Shown: positions 15,969 through 24,416 of the stretch, one piece after another | Numbering within the stretch: the first letter of the stretch is position 1 | Layout: every line of letters begins with the position of its first letter | DNA from: JBCBSS01 sp039819065 | Lineage (GTDB): Bacteria > Bacteroidota > Bacteroidia > Cytophagales > Cyclobacteriaceae | DNA: 24,903 nt | NCBI GenBank assembly: GCA_039819065.1 | Contig: JBCBSS010000122.1 | Location: 1 to 24,903 of the forward strand | Direction: 5' to 3' | Translations under genes and position numbers: made by a program | Notes under the pieces: generated by a model | Seen by the model: only the letters and a program-made list of their open reading frames with translations | What the model was told of the DNA's origin: nothing | Database searches by the model: none

Positions 15969-16880
15969 CTATTTAGTATCTGGCTGGCCGTTAACGTTGA
16001 ATTGAAATACATCCGGTCGATTATAATGCCCGGAAACATCGAAGTCAAGTTTGCCTTTGGTTACTTCGCTCATATCCAGATCAGCCATGAGCATCCCTTC
16101 TTCATCGTTTAAGGGCCCGGCCATTACCTCTCCAAAAGGAGAGACAATCACACTACCACCTTTACTAATGATTTGGTCACCTTTTTCAAGTCCTTCCCTG
16201 TCTGTCAAATGATCTGGGTACATTCCTTGAGTCACAAATTGGTTACACGCTAGAACAAAGCATCTACCCTCAATGGCAATATGTTGTAGCGTAGCTAGCC
16301 AGGTATCGCGATTATCAGCCGTTGGCGCTAAATAGATCTGGACGCCCTTCATATACATGGCCATACGAGCTAATGGCATGTAGTTCTCCCAGCATATAAG
16401 TCCTCCTACGATGCCCATCGGAGTTTGATAAGTTTCCAGGGTAGAACCATCCCCTTCACCCCAGATGATCCTTTCCGAACCGGTCGGCTTCAGCTTTCTG
16501 TGCTTTCCGAGCAACTCACCTTTCGGGGTGATAAATACCTGAGTGCAATAAAGTGTACCTCGTTCTTTTTCAACGATACCCACAGATAAATACACATTAT
16601 TGTCTTCTGCCACTTTGCACAATCTATCCATCCCTACACTGGATATCTCCAAAGCATTGTCAAAGTACTCTTGCCATGTTTGCCTACCTGCTTCAGTACG
16701 GGAACCCACCACTGCACCAAAAGAGAAATCCCTTGGGTAGCCAGGTAAATAAGCTTCGGGGAAAAGCACTAATTGTGCTCCTTTTTCGGCTGCCTGACCA
16801 GTCCATTTGCTTACTTTGTTGAGTCCTCCTTCTAGATCAAAAAAAGCCGGAGAGGCCTGTATTAACGCCACTTTTGTCAT
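15969..16880 (-). CDS. nitrilase (carbon-nitrogen hydrolase superfamily, branch 1)
   Basis: A 303-residue enzyme expected to hydrolyse an organic nitrile to the carboxylic acid and ammonia. The catalytic triad in the ATG-based numbering is E42 (LFPEAYLPGYP), K129 (GKHRKLKPTGSER) and C163 (LICWENYMPLAR). The wording around Lys and Cys (HRKLKPT with ERIIWG, and CWENYMP) is that of true nitrilases rather than amidases or ureidopropionases. The frame extends three codons to a GTG at 16889, but ATG at 16880 places the first strand (TKVALIQASP) correctly. Such enzymes form helical oligomers in the cytosol. The substrate is unknown and no nitrile, cyanide or aldoxime pathway gene is adjacent. Confidence 0.92.
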   Translation of the reverse strand: MTKVALIQASPAFFDLEGGLNKVSKWTGQAAEKGAQLVLFPEAYLPGYPRDFSFGAVVGSRTEAGRQTWQEYFDNALEISSVGMDRLCKVAEDNNVYLSVGIVEKERGTLYCTQVFITPKGELLGKHRKLKPTGSERIIWGEGDGSTLETYQTPMGIVGGLICWENYMPLARMAMYMKGVQIYLAPTADNRDTWLATLQHIAIEGRCFVLACNQFVTQGMYPDHLTDREGLEKGDQIISKGGSVIVSPFGEVMAGPLNDEEGMLMADLDMSEVTKGKLDFDVSGHYNRPDVFQFNVNGQPDTK

Positions 16881-17018
16881 GTCAAGCACTTACTTATGAT
16901 AATTATCTACCAGAAATTTACCTTCATATCCAAGTTTCTGACCAGTGTTGATCAGGCACAAGATTATAATTTGGACAAATTAGATGAAAAAAACCAAACC
17001 AGTATTCTTTAACCTCAA

Positions 17019-18401
17019 GTGAAATTCCTCCGCAAATGTGCTAATACATTAGTTTTTAATGACTTAGTCATTATCACATACCTTAAGTGTTTGATTAGTT
17101 TTCTTAGAAAACCTGCGACATGGTTTCTCATTTACATGTGTTTCGGTGTAATGAGTCCGGCTCATGCCGAAAACATTAATACTGTGGAAAACCAGCACCT
17201 GAGTCTTGATCACTCCACTTATCCAACACTAAGTGGATTAGGTAATCCATGGTTTGCAGCGGCTATCATTTCCTCAGTATTGCTCTGTGCCTCCTTCATC
17301 GCCATTGCTTATATGTGGCGTAAAAAGAATAAATTGAAACAACAACTGAGTACTTTGGGAGACCAGACCAAAAAGCTTTCTACATTCACAAAAGCCTCTA
17401 ATAACCTGGTCATCGTCACCGGAAAAGATGGGAATACATTATGGGTCAATGAGGTTTTCGAAAAAACTTCCGGTTACAAGGTCAAAGATCTTAACAAGTA
17501 TTCTAATGATCTCTTCATTCAAGGAAAGCTTAACGACGATGCCCTAAAGAAAGCGCTTGACGAGGCTACTTCTCATAAACAGTCATATTTTCAGCAAAAG
17601 CGTACCACCAGATCAGGATCTATTTATTGGGTGAATGTTTCCATAAACCCCATTTATGACCAAAACCAGTGTATCACTGAAATTCTGGTTGTCGAGGAAC
17701 CTACGCGGGAAATGTCTTTGTGCGAAATACATCAATTTGAATCTACTGATGCTGAGAAGGATGTACTAATATCAGAAATTCATCATAGAATTAAGAATAA
17801 CCTGCAAACAGTCTTGAGTATGCTCAGTATAGAAGCCAGGGGCACATCTGAGCAATCTTCTCAAGGTACAGTGAACGCCATTCAAAATCGCATCAGGGTC
17901 ATAACACTGGTTTATAGAAGTCTTTGTAAGTCTGAGAACCTAGGGCATATAAATGCCCAGCGTTATATTCAAAACCTGATCATGCAGCTTCAACCTTTGT
18001 GTGTAGAAACTTCGCAAATAGGAGAAGTAGTTGCTCATATTGAACAAACTCATTTGCGCATCGATTCTGCTATTCCACTAGGCTTAATCATTAATGAGTT
18101 CATCAAACGCTATCATGAAAAGATTGCGCTATATGCTGAACCTACTAGTCTTAATTTTGAGTTAAAGACATTGAGCGACTCTCATGAGTTGAGGTTTAGG
18201 GTGGTTTGTCCTGATTTAAACTTGATAAGCGATGAGGACGAGCCGACATCTCCTGGATTAAATAGTTTTGAATTCATTTCAGGACTATCAAATCAACTGG
18301 AAGGAAAAGTCAAATACAGCAACCAGACGGGAACACGGTTCGACCTGCTCTTTAAAGAAGAGTCCTTGCATCAATTTGTCGTAAGTAGCAAAGTCGTTTA
18401 A
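17019..18401 (+). CDS. membrane-anchored PAS/HisKA_2 kinase with degenerate ATPase domain
   Basis: A 460-residue protein. An N-terminal hydrophobic segment ending SPAHAEN looks like a signal peptide (or first helix), a short periplasmic stretch follows, and a second helix (WFAAAIISSVLLCASFIAIA, about 77-98) leads to the cytoplasm. A PAS domain spans about 120-235. The phospho-acceptor box EIHHRIKNNLQ (H256) is typical of HisKA_2. The ATPase region is not: the N-box reads LIINEFIKRYHEKI and lacks the second Asn and the Lys-His, and no DxGxG motif exists where one is expected. It may be a pseudokinase or a phosphotransfer protein. The frame starts with GTG; TTG at 17091 is an alternative. A receiver gene lies 317 bases downstream. 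Confidence 0.82.
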   Translation: MKFLRKCANTLVFNDLVIITYLKCLISFLRKPATWFLIYMCFGVMSPAHAENINTVENQHLSLDHSTYPTLSGLGNPWFAAAIISSVLLCASFIAIAYMWRKKNKLKQQLSTLGDQTKKLSTFTKASNNLVIVTGKDGNTLWVNEVFEKTSGYKVKDLNKYSNDLFIQGKLNDDALKKALDEATSHKQSYFQQKRTTRSGSIYWVNVSINPIYDQNQCITEILVVEEPTREMSLCEIHQFESTDAEKDVLISEIHHRIKNNLQTVLSMLSIEARGTSEQSSQGTVNAIQNRIRVITLVYRSLCKSENLGHINAQRYIQNLIMQLQPLCVETSQIGEVVAHIEQTHLRIDSAIPLGLIINEFIKRYHEKIALYAEPTSLNFELKTLSDSHELRFRVVCPDLNLISDEDEPTSPGLNSFEFISGLSNQLEGKVKYSNQTGTRFDLLFKEESLHQFVVSSKVV

Positions 18402-18718
18402 GCCGGCACCAAATACCTTCCTAGCCAGCACTCTGAATCAAAGTATACTACCTTACTAAGGTGATATTCGTTTATGCCCTCGGACGGCAATGTCATCTCT
18501 ATATACCCAAATTTATCCACTACCAGACACAGCCTTTCGCTTCATCGATGATTTGTGTGTTTAATAGATAAAAACGGTACATTGGCCCTCTAATGGGGTT
18601 ACATAAGCTGACTTGAAGACATTTATTTTCAAAAAGAATTAATTTCTTAGCATATAAAATTTGGGGGTAAGGATAATCAGCTTAGGTTTGTTTTAATTGT
18701 TGAATTAATTAATGGAGT
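18402..18718. other. gene-free stretch between degenerate kinase and receiver gene
   Basis: No convincing coding frame. An 8-bp inverted repeat, TAAGCTGA (18604-18611) and TCAGCTTA (18677-18684), flanks an A/T-rich core with ATAAAATTTGGGGG, which resembles but does not match the Bacteroidota -7 element. It probably contains the receiver gene's own promoter, so the kinase and receiver need not be one operon. Confidence 0.3.
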
Positions 18719-19129
18719 ATGTCTAGACACTTAGCGTTGATGGTAGATGATGATGACCTGAATAATTTTATCTGCAAAAAATTATTTCAAATCACATATC
18801 CTGAAGTAGAATTAATGACATTCAACGAAGCGGAGGCCGCCATGGCCCACCTTAAGATGTTGAATGCGATCGATCAATGGCCAGATTTGATTTTTCTGGA
18901 CATGAATATGCCTCATGTGAACGGGTGGGAGTTCTTAGAAAGGTTTTCTAACCTGCAAAGCGAACATAAGGAGAAATCAAAGATCTTCATGCTGTCTGCT
19001 TCTGTAACAGAAGATAGCATTGAGCGTTCGGATGAGCACCCTTTGATCACCGGATGCATCTCCAAGCCACTTCAAAAGGAGGACTTAGACAAGATTATGG
19101 AAATATATATTAATGAGGATTGCGTTTAG
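18719..19129 (+). CDS. single-domain response regulator
   Basis: A 136-residue receiver with no output domain. The acidic pocket is D10-D13 (MVDDDDLNNFICKKLF), the phospho-acceptor is D61 in FLDMNMPHVNGWEFL, the switch residue is S93 or S95 (MLSASV) and the invariant Lys is K116 (ISKPL). The DDD-NNFICKKL opening is typical of Bacteroidota lone receivers. It lies downstream of the HisKA_2 protein on the same strand, which makes that protein a possible donor, but the 317-base gap and the kinase's degenerate ATP site weaken the case. It ends 55 bases from the convergent lipoprotein gene. Confidence 0.9.
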   Translation: MSRHLALMVDDDDLNNFICKKLFQITYPEVELMTFNEAEAAMAHLKMLNAIDQWPDLIFLDMNMPHVNGWEFLERFSNLQSEHKEKSKIFMLSASVTEDSIERSDEHPLITGCISKPLQKEDLDKIMEIYINEDCV

Positions 19130-19184
19130 CATTACCCATTAATTGCTCCTAGCTAAGGCATCAGCCAAAGTTGAGCGACTAAGC

Positions 19185-19772
19185 TCAGATTTCCTTGAAA
19201 GAGTTGATGCTCTGTTCGAAAGTACCTTTGTACTTATTTTTTCTGGAAGCCAAAGTCCAACCTAATATCATGTATACTTTCTCCTTCCCTTCTATAAATG
19301 TAATCATATAAAAAATCTGATCTTCTATCCCCAATACGGTTGCTTCCAAATCAACTGTCTCAGCACTCAGGCCATCGATCTTAATTGGCTTGGCAGCAGA
19401 TTGAGAAACAATGTTAAGACTTTCATTGAAGGAGCCAAGCTGTATATTTCTATAGTTGACGATCACAGAAAGGCTATCATTATAATCACCAAAGAGCTGG
19501 TTGCTGCTGATAAAATCTTCTTTTGACTCATCAATCACTATCATATAGGTCTCTTTCAAACCATTCATGTATTGTAAGGAAGCTTCGTCATTTAACTCCT
19601 CCGTCTCAGACATATACTTAGGTATAAAGATCTCATAACCTAAATCATTGCTAATTCGCTTATAGTCAGCATCAAAAGATAGGTTTTCCGGCTTATTAGG
19701 GTCAAGTGCATCGCATGAAACGAGCAGCACCACTACTGCTAAAAGACTAAGGATGTTGTATACTTTAATCAT
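19185..19772 (-). CDS. predicted lipoprotein of unknown function
   Basis: A 195-residue protein with a clear lipoprotein signal: hydrophobic core LLAVVVLLVS followed by C20 in LVSCDALDP. The mature part is mixed alpha/beta with many acidic residues. It contains YEIFIPKYMSET and closes with LGWTLASRKNKYKGTFEQSI; the latter resembles the C-terminal end of small Bacteroidota proteins in which a stress-like or PsbP-like fold is sometimes predicted, but I do not recognise a family. The likely location is the periplasmic face of a membrane. It is transcribed alone: the flanking genes are convergent on one side (55 bases) and divergent on the other (235 bases). Function unknown. Confidence 0.75.
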   Translation of the reverse strand: MIKVYNILSLLAVVVLLVSCDALDPNKPENLSFDADYKRISNDLGYEIFIPKYMSETEELNDEASLQYMNGLKETYMIVIDESKEDFISSNQLFGDYNDSLSVIVNYRNIQLGSFNESLNIVSQSAAKPIKIDGLSAETVDLEATVLGIEDQIFYMITFIEGKEKVYMILGWTLASRKNKYKGTFEQSINSFKEI

Positions 19773-20007
19773 GATACGAAAAAATAAGTGCGAGCTGAAG
19801 ATAGGTCAATTTATCTAGCAAACAGACTGGGTAAACGATTAATTGACATAATAATCGTGGAAGCTTATTTGAATAAAGTATCACTTGCTAAACCAGAGAT
19901 ATACTAGTGTTTAAAGAAATTCCAACAGGTGGATTAGCTACTACTCCAATCAAAAAAACTCTCTAATTTTTATTATACTAGGATATGAATAGATATCAGA
20001 ACCTATA

Positions 20008-20412
20008 ATGTCATTCTACGAAAGTGAAATCAAGAGAATTGCTAAGAACATTTACGGGAATCAGGGTCAGGTTAACCTAGCAGTTGCTATCAAAAGGTTT
20101 ATCGATCAGAATTTTGAGAAAGATTTGAACCTCGACTTATTGTCGAGTAGTCAATTTGTTTCTAAATATCATCTGATCCGCCTTTTCAAGAAATACTATG
20201 GGCAAACGCCAAGGCAATACCTGATTGGTGTAAGGATCCAAAAGGCAAAGGCTCATTTAAAGAAGGGTGAAAGTGTGACTGAAACATGTTTTGCCGTAGG
20301 GTTCGAAAGCCTTGGTTCGTTCAGCATCCTATTCAAGAATAGAGTAGGTATGAGTCCAATGAAATTTCGAAAAGAGCAACTTTCAAGAAGTAATTCAGAT
20401 CATGGTTTATGA
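20008..20412 (+). CDS. short AraC-type DNA-binding protein
   Basis: A 134-residue protein that is essentially only the AraC DNA-binding domain, with no sensor domain. HTH 1 is DLLSSSQFVSKYHLIRLFKK, and HTH 2 is VTETCFAVGFESLGSFSILF followed by the signature KNRVGMSPMKFR. A linker helix (GVRIQKAKAHLKKGES) joins them. It resembles MarA/SoxS-sized regulators in architecture. The gene for a VOC protein starts 30 bases downstream on the same strand, so the two form a likely operon, and the VOC protein may serve as ligand-binding partner or resistance effector. The upstream 235 bases separate it from the divergent lipoprotein gene. Confidence 0.9.
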   Translation: MSFYESEIKRIAKNIYGNQGQVNLAVAIKRFIDQNFEKDLNLDLLSSSQFVSKYHLIRLFKKYYGQTPRQYLIGVRIQKAKAHLKKGESVTETCFAVGFESLGSFSILFKNRVGMSPMKFRKEQLSRSNSDHGL

Positions 20413-20442
20413 ACTTGTACCGCTTAAATCAAAAATCAAAAC

Positions 20443-20838
20443 ATGAGAATTAGTGTACTAAGTATTCCCGTCTATGACCAGCAACAAGCCTTGGACTTCT
20501 ACACCGAAAAATTGGGCTTCATTAAGAAATTAGACGTTCCATTAGGAGAAGGCAACCGATGGCTGACCGTTGTATCTAAAGATGACCAAGAAGGAACTCA
20601 GATCGTACTAGAACCTGCTCCGGTTCATTTTGAACCCGCTAAAGTATTTCAAAGTGCACTATTTGAAGCCGGCATACCATGGACTCAGTTTGATTCGGAT
20701 GATGTTGAAGAAGAGTATAACCAATTGATTGACCGGGGAGTTGAGTTCAGTATTAAACCCACTGTAATGGGGACTGTCAAAATCGCGGTTTTCAATGACA
20801 CCTGTGGGAACTACATTCAAATGGTAGAACAACTTTAA
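20443..20838 (+). CDS. VOC family (glyoxalase/bleomycin-resistance fold) protein
   Basis: A 131-residue protein with two beta-alpha-beta-beta-beta modules. The first (about 1-60) shows LSIPVYDQQQALDFYTEKLG and the second (about 65-131) ends with DTCGNYIQMVEQ. The metal ligands of glyoxalase I are not evident: a Ser stands where the first His would be, and the terminal motif lacks the Glu. It is therefore more likely a binding protein or a divergent enzyme than a lactoylglutathione lyase. It is 30 bases downstream of the short AraC gene, a recurring pairing in bacteria. Substrate unknown. Confidence 0.88.
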   Translation: MRISVLSIPVYDQQQALDFYTEKLGFIKKLDVPLGEGNRWLTVVSKDDQEGTQIVLEPAPVHFEPAKVFQSALFEAGIPWTQFDSDDVEEEYNQLIDRGVEFSIKPTVMGTVKIAVFNDTCGNYIQMVEQL

Positions 20839-20860
20839 AGTTCTGGTTCTTTGAACATCA

Positions 20861-20910
20861 GGCCGCCGTTTGTGCCTGTCTACTGGCACAGGCGGTTCTC
20901 ACAACGGCTG
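20861..20910 (+). repeat. GC-rich imperfect hairpin, REP-like, after VOC gene
   Basis: CCGCC-gttt-GTGCC and GGCAC-a-GGCGG can fold around an eight-base loop, and GCCTGT/ACAGGC (20874-20879 and 20888-20893) gives an alternative stem; GCCGTTTGTG also nearly pairs with CACAACGGC. It starts 22 bases after the VOC stop and may double as its terminator. Base composition is richer in G+C than the surroundings. Confidence 0.45.
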
Positions 20911-20928
20911 TACTACTATTTACCTAAA

Positions 20929-21078
20929 CGTGAGGGAGACACTCAAGAGCGTTGCTGAAGCCTCACTCCTGGTCGTAGGTTAAGCGTAGCGGTCCTACGA
21001 CCAATATCAAGCACTAGTATTCTTCGCTGCTGTTTGCTCACACGTGAGTGGAGACATTAACGAGGGCTGTTGAAGCCT
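20929..21078. repeat. imperfect direct repeat flanking a 10-bp hairpin
   Basis: Copy A at 20929-20963 (CGTGAGGGAGAC ... TGAAGCCT) and copy B at 21043-21078 (CGTGAGTGGAGAC ... TGAAGCCT) agree over most of 35 bases. Between them TGGTCGTAGG (about 20970-20979) and CCTACGACCA (about 20994-21003) form a perfect 10-bp stem with a 14-base loop. No open frame fits. It looks like a small non-coding repetitive element in a convergent intergenic region. Confidence 0.5.
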
Positions 21079-21107
21079 ATGGATAAAAAAGTTAACCCAA
21101 GATAGCG

Positions 21108-22025
21108 TTATTCTAAACCTCTAATCAATTCTTCTGTAAACTCAACTTCTAAACTGTTGACGGATGAAACGGAGAAGAAGCCAAGGACCCTAAAGTCAGG
21201 ATCATTTTCCACTGCTATGTTAGTAGGAAGGTTGGCTAGAGGCACAGCAAATAGTTCAGCAAAACCTCCCGGTCGGTCAGTTTGTATTTGAAGCTCGACG
21301 AAGTAATCAAATGTCTCTCGTGCAATAGAGTGGATCTCTACCATCACAACATCTCCAATTTCGTACGATTCATCTTCACCTTGAGGGTTGATTCCTGTCC
21401 TCACCGGGAATATAAATTCTTGACCATCTATTTCTCCTCCAGCACTGAGACCGGCATCAAAAGCAATATTCAATTCTGATGGCTGATCTAGAAATGCGCC
21501 ATTCCAAAATGTCTTAATCCAGTAAGCATCTCCTACCCCAACCGAATCTCTAGCAGAGATTCTTCCTTCAAAAATAATGTCATCACTGAACGGTTCCGTT
21601 TCTTCGAAGAAAAGGATACTATCCACTTGGGTAGTCCTTCCCATTGCTGTGGTAGAAGAAAATACATTCCCTTCAAACTCGATGCTCAGGGAGTATTCGG
21701 CACCAACACTTCCGATTCTTGGTCGCTCGCTTGAAGGCTCCCAGACGTAAACCCCAGGAACATCAGACGCCTCAAACAACAAAGGTTCACTGCCTTGATT
21801 ATCTGTAACACTGATGATGGCTCCCTCTGCCGGCTGATACTGTTGGTTATCAAAAAATGGCTGAGAGAAGTTCAGCACGATCTGCTGATTTTCTGCTTTG
21901 TCATTAATAAAAGCATCAACTACCAAGGTTGGTACGGATTCGGCCAATTCTATGTCTGCAGTGCTTTCACAAGACATTGCCCCTAAAAGGGCAAATACAA
22001 AATAATATAGTCTCTTATGCATCAT
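21108..22025 (-). CDS. DUF4249 lipoprotein, partner of the TonB receptor
   Basis: A 305-residue predicted lipoprotein with signal LYYFVFALLGAMSC and lipidation Cys C19. After the signal, ESVPTLVVDAFINDKAENQQ and GAIISVTDNQGSEPLLFE are typical of DUF4249, a Bacteroidota family of beta-rich proteins always found beside TonB-dependent receptors. The mature protein is probably held at the outer membrane, where it may help the receptor capture or pass its ligand; that role is inferred from pairing only. The ATG at 22025 follows the receptor's TAA with no intervening base, so translation is almost surely coupled. Family length is typically a little greater than this, but nothing looks truncated. 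Confidence 0.9.
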   Translation of the reverse strand: MMHKRLYYFVFALLGAMSCESTADIELAESVPTLVVDAFINDKAENQQIVLNFSQPFFDNQQYQPAEGAIISVTDNQGSEPLLFEASDVPGVYVWEPSSERPRIGSVGAEYSLSIEFEGNVFSSTTAMGRTTQVDSILFFEETEPFSDDIIFEGRISARDSVGVGDAYWIKTFWNGAFLDQPSELNIAFDAGLSAGGEIDGQEFIFPVRTGINPQGEDESYEIGDVVMVEIHSIARETFDYFVELQIQTDRPGGFAELFAVPLANLPTNIAVENDPDFRVLGFFSVSSVNSLEVEFTEELIRGLE

Positions 22026-24416
22026 TTAAAATTTGAAGTTGTAGGAAACAGAAGGTAAAACAGTACCTAAAACCGAAAACTGGGTGGCTTCGGTAGTTGC
22101 CAATGATCCCGGAGAAGGTATGCCATCTGAGGTATTAAAATAAATTGAGAATGGATTTTCTCTGGCGTAAAGATTATATAGGGAAAATACCCAGAAGTTC
22201 CTGTTTCCTCTGCGGTTGTTTTTCTTAGCATAAAGTGTCATACTCAGATCAAGGCGGTGATAAGTGGGAATACGTACATCGTTTCTAGCCATATTATCAC
22301 TGTGCGGTATGGTGTATCCTTGTATGCTATACCTGGAAGAAGGGAAGGTGGCAGGCGTACCAGATGTAAGGGTAAAGTTGGCGGAGAAGGTAATTCTCTT
22401 GTTCAGGTCGTAAAAACCAACCGCCTTTAAATTATGCGTTTGATCAAATCTTGTAGGATACCAGTCTCCATTGTTGATACCATCAACTCTCAACTCTGTT
22501 CGCCCTAGAGTATAGCTTGCCCAACCATTGATCTTTCCGGTGTTTTTCTTTACCAGAAATTCTAGTCCATAAGCCCTACCAATCCCGCTTAGTACTTCCC
22601 CTTCGTAAAAGCGGTTAAGCAATAAATCCGCGCCATCGATGTAGTCTATTTGATTGCGTGTGTCCCGGAAATAGCCTTCAACAGACAACTCATAGTTATT
22701 ATTTTTTAGGTTTTTGAAATAGCCCAAGGCATATTGATCCCCAATTTGAGGGTCAATGTTATTCGTGCTTGGCGTCCATATATCTAAGGGCACAGAGGCA
22801 GTGGTATTTGACAGTAAGTGAATATACTGCGCCATGCGATTGTAGCTCGCTTTGATGGACGAAGATTGGTTTAGCTGATATCGAATAGAAAATCTTGGTT
22901 CCACATTGTAAAAGTCTTCTATCACCTCTGTACCTTCAATTTCTTCCGCGCCAATCACCGGCCTTCTTTCTCCCAAAGGCGCTTCTCCGTAATTGAAGAT
23001 CGTGGTTGGCCCCAGGTAAACAAAAGAGGAGAAACGAATCCCGTACTCCAGGGAGACTTTATCGCTCACTTCTTGCTTATTGGCTATGTAAATAGAACTT
23101 TCCAGGCCTTGTTGGTCATCTAACCCAATGTCTGTTCCTTCTCCCCCGGAAACCGCCTGGGCGTCAGCGGGTGTAAACAAATAGTTCACGAAATCACCTC
23201 CGAATGATAGCTCGTTTTTATTATTGAGAAAATAAGTGAATTCCGGTTTAAGGTTGATGGTCTGAATATGTGATTCCCAATTGAAGCTATCGTCAGCCCT
23301 ATCAGCGAAGGCTATTTCGTAATCATAGTTACTGTAAACACCTGTCAGGTTAAAAAAGATTTTATCATTGATCAGGCTATTCCACCTAAGTGTTGCTGTT
23401 TGATTGCCCCAAGAGAATCCCTGATTAAGGTCAAACTGAAAAACATCTCTTCCCCAATAGCCTGAAAGGAAAATCCTGTTCTTATCATTGATTTTGTAAT
23501 TTGCTTTGGCAGTGAGGTCGTAAAAATATAACTGCTCATCGTTCAGCACGGGTGCCGCCAGCACATCGATGTATGACCTCCTACCGGCCACTATAAAAGA
23601 AGCTTTATCCTTGGCAATAGGAGCTTCTATTGCCAACCGGCTAAAAATCAAGCCCACACCTCCAGTACCTTCAAAATGCTTACTATTCCCTTCCTTCATG
23701 CGTACATCCAAAATGGAGGATATTCTACCACCATATTGAGCCGGAATACCTCCTTTGTAAAGCTTGACATCACTCACTGCATCTGGGTTAAAGACGGAAA
23801 AAAGCCCGAACAAATGAGACGAGTTGTACACCGGTGCTTGATCTAATAGCACCAAATTTTGACCGACATTTCCGCCTCTTACATTAAATCCTGATGCCCC
23901 TTCACCAACTGTACTTACACCAGGTAATAACTGAATACTTTTGATCACATCGACCTCACCAAGCAGTGCCGGCATTTTCTGAATGGTCTTTATATCCAAT
24001 CTCGCCACAGACATTTCCACATCTTTCACATTGGAATTTTCAGCTTTTGCCTTGATCAACACTTCTTCAAGTTCGGTTTGAGAAGCCTCCAGCTCAATAT
24101 CAATGCGCTCGTTTTTGGTAAGCTCAACGGTTTTTACCACTGAATTGAATCCAGCATAACTAAATTCAATGTTATAACTACCAGCTGGTACCGTAATGGA
24201 ATAAAAGCCGTAAACATTGGTGATGTTTCCTGTATTTAACTCCTTGACTAAGACAGCAGTACCGATCAGTGCTTCGCCATTAGCAGCGTCTTTTACATAC
24301 CCACTGATGGTATAGTCCTGAGCTGTTGCTAGTGAAGAACAAAGTAGCATAACTGTCAATGATAACACGCTCTTTAATTTGAAGAGTTGATTCATCATAA
24401 ATTTCAATCGATACAT
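22026..24416 (-). CDS. TonB-dependent receptor with carboxypeptidase-like N-terminal domain
   Basis: A 796-residue outer-membrane receptor. The signal peptide ends at LATAQ; it is best explained by starts at 24398 or 24395 (MMNQLFKLK), although the frame runs to ATG at 24416. Residues about 33-120 are the CarboxypepD_reg domain (ISGYVKDAANGEALIGTAV). The plug occupies about 135-250, with SGFNVRGGNVGQNLVLLDQA and KGGIPAQYGGRISSILDV. The remainder is a 22-strand barrel ending SYNFKF with a terminal Phe, the outer-membrane insertion signal. It is the lead gene of the pair with DUF4249. This group is distinct from SusC/SusD sugar systems, and the substrate is unknown. No anti-sigma or sigma gene is adjacent. 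Confidence 0.93.
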   Translation of the reverse strand: MYRLKFMMNQLFKLKSVLSLTVMLLCSSLATAQDYTISGYVKDAANGEALIGTAVLVKELNTGNITNVYGFYSITVPAGSYNIEFSYAGFNSVVKTVELTKNERIDIELEASQTELEEVLIKAKAENSNVKDVEMSVARLDIKTIQKMPALLGEVDVIKSIQLLPGVSTVGEGASGFNVRGGNVGQNLVLLDQAPVYNSSHLFGLFSVFNPDAVSDVKLYKGGIPAQYGGRISSILDVRMKEGNSKHFEGTGGVGLIFSRLAIEAPIAKDKASFIVAGRRSYIDVLAAPVLNDEQLYFYDLTAKANYKINDKNRIFLSGYWGRDVFQFDLNQGFSWGNQTATLRWNSLINDKIFFNLTGVYSNYDYEIAFADRADDSFNWESHIQTINLKPEFTYFLNNKNELSFGGDFVNYLFTPADAQAVSGGEGTDIGLDDQQGLESSIYIANKQEVSDKVSLEYGIRFSSFVYLGPTTIFNYGEAPLGERRPVIGAEEIEGTEVIEDFYNVEPRFSIRYQLNQSSSIKASYNRMAQYIHLLSNTTASVPLDIWTPSTNNIDPQIGDQYALGYFKNLKNNNYELSVEGYFRDTRNQIDYIDGADLLLNRFYEGEVLSGIGRAYGLEFLVKKNTGKINGWASYTLGRTELRVDGINNGDWYPTRFDQTHNLKAVGFYDLNKRITFSANFTLTSGTPATFPSSRYSIQGYTIPHSDNMARNDVRIPTYHRLDLSMTLYAKKNNRRGNRNFWVFSLYNLYARENPFSIYFNTSDGIPSPGSLATTEATQFSVLGTVLPSVSYNFKF

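Noticed and set aside
16948..16974. TATAATTTG before the HisKA_2 gene as a promoter
   Set aside because: It has three bases instead of two between TA and TTTG and no -33 TTG at the right distance; similar near-matches occur elsewhere by chance.
21043..21107. T-run hairpin as terminator for the DUF4249 gene
   Set aside because: On the minus strand GTTAAC precedes TTTTTT, but no stable stem can be formed next to it.
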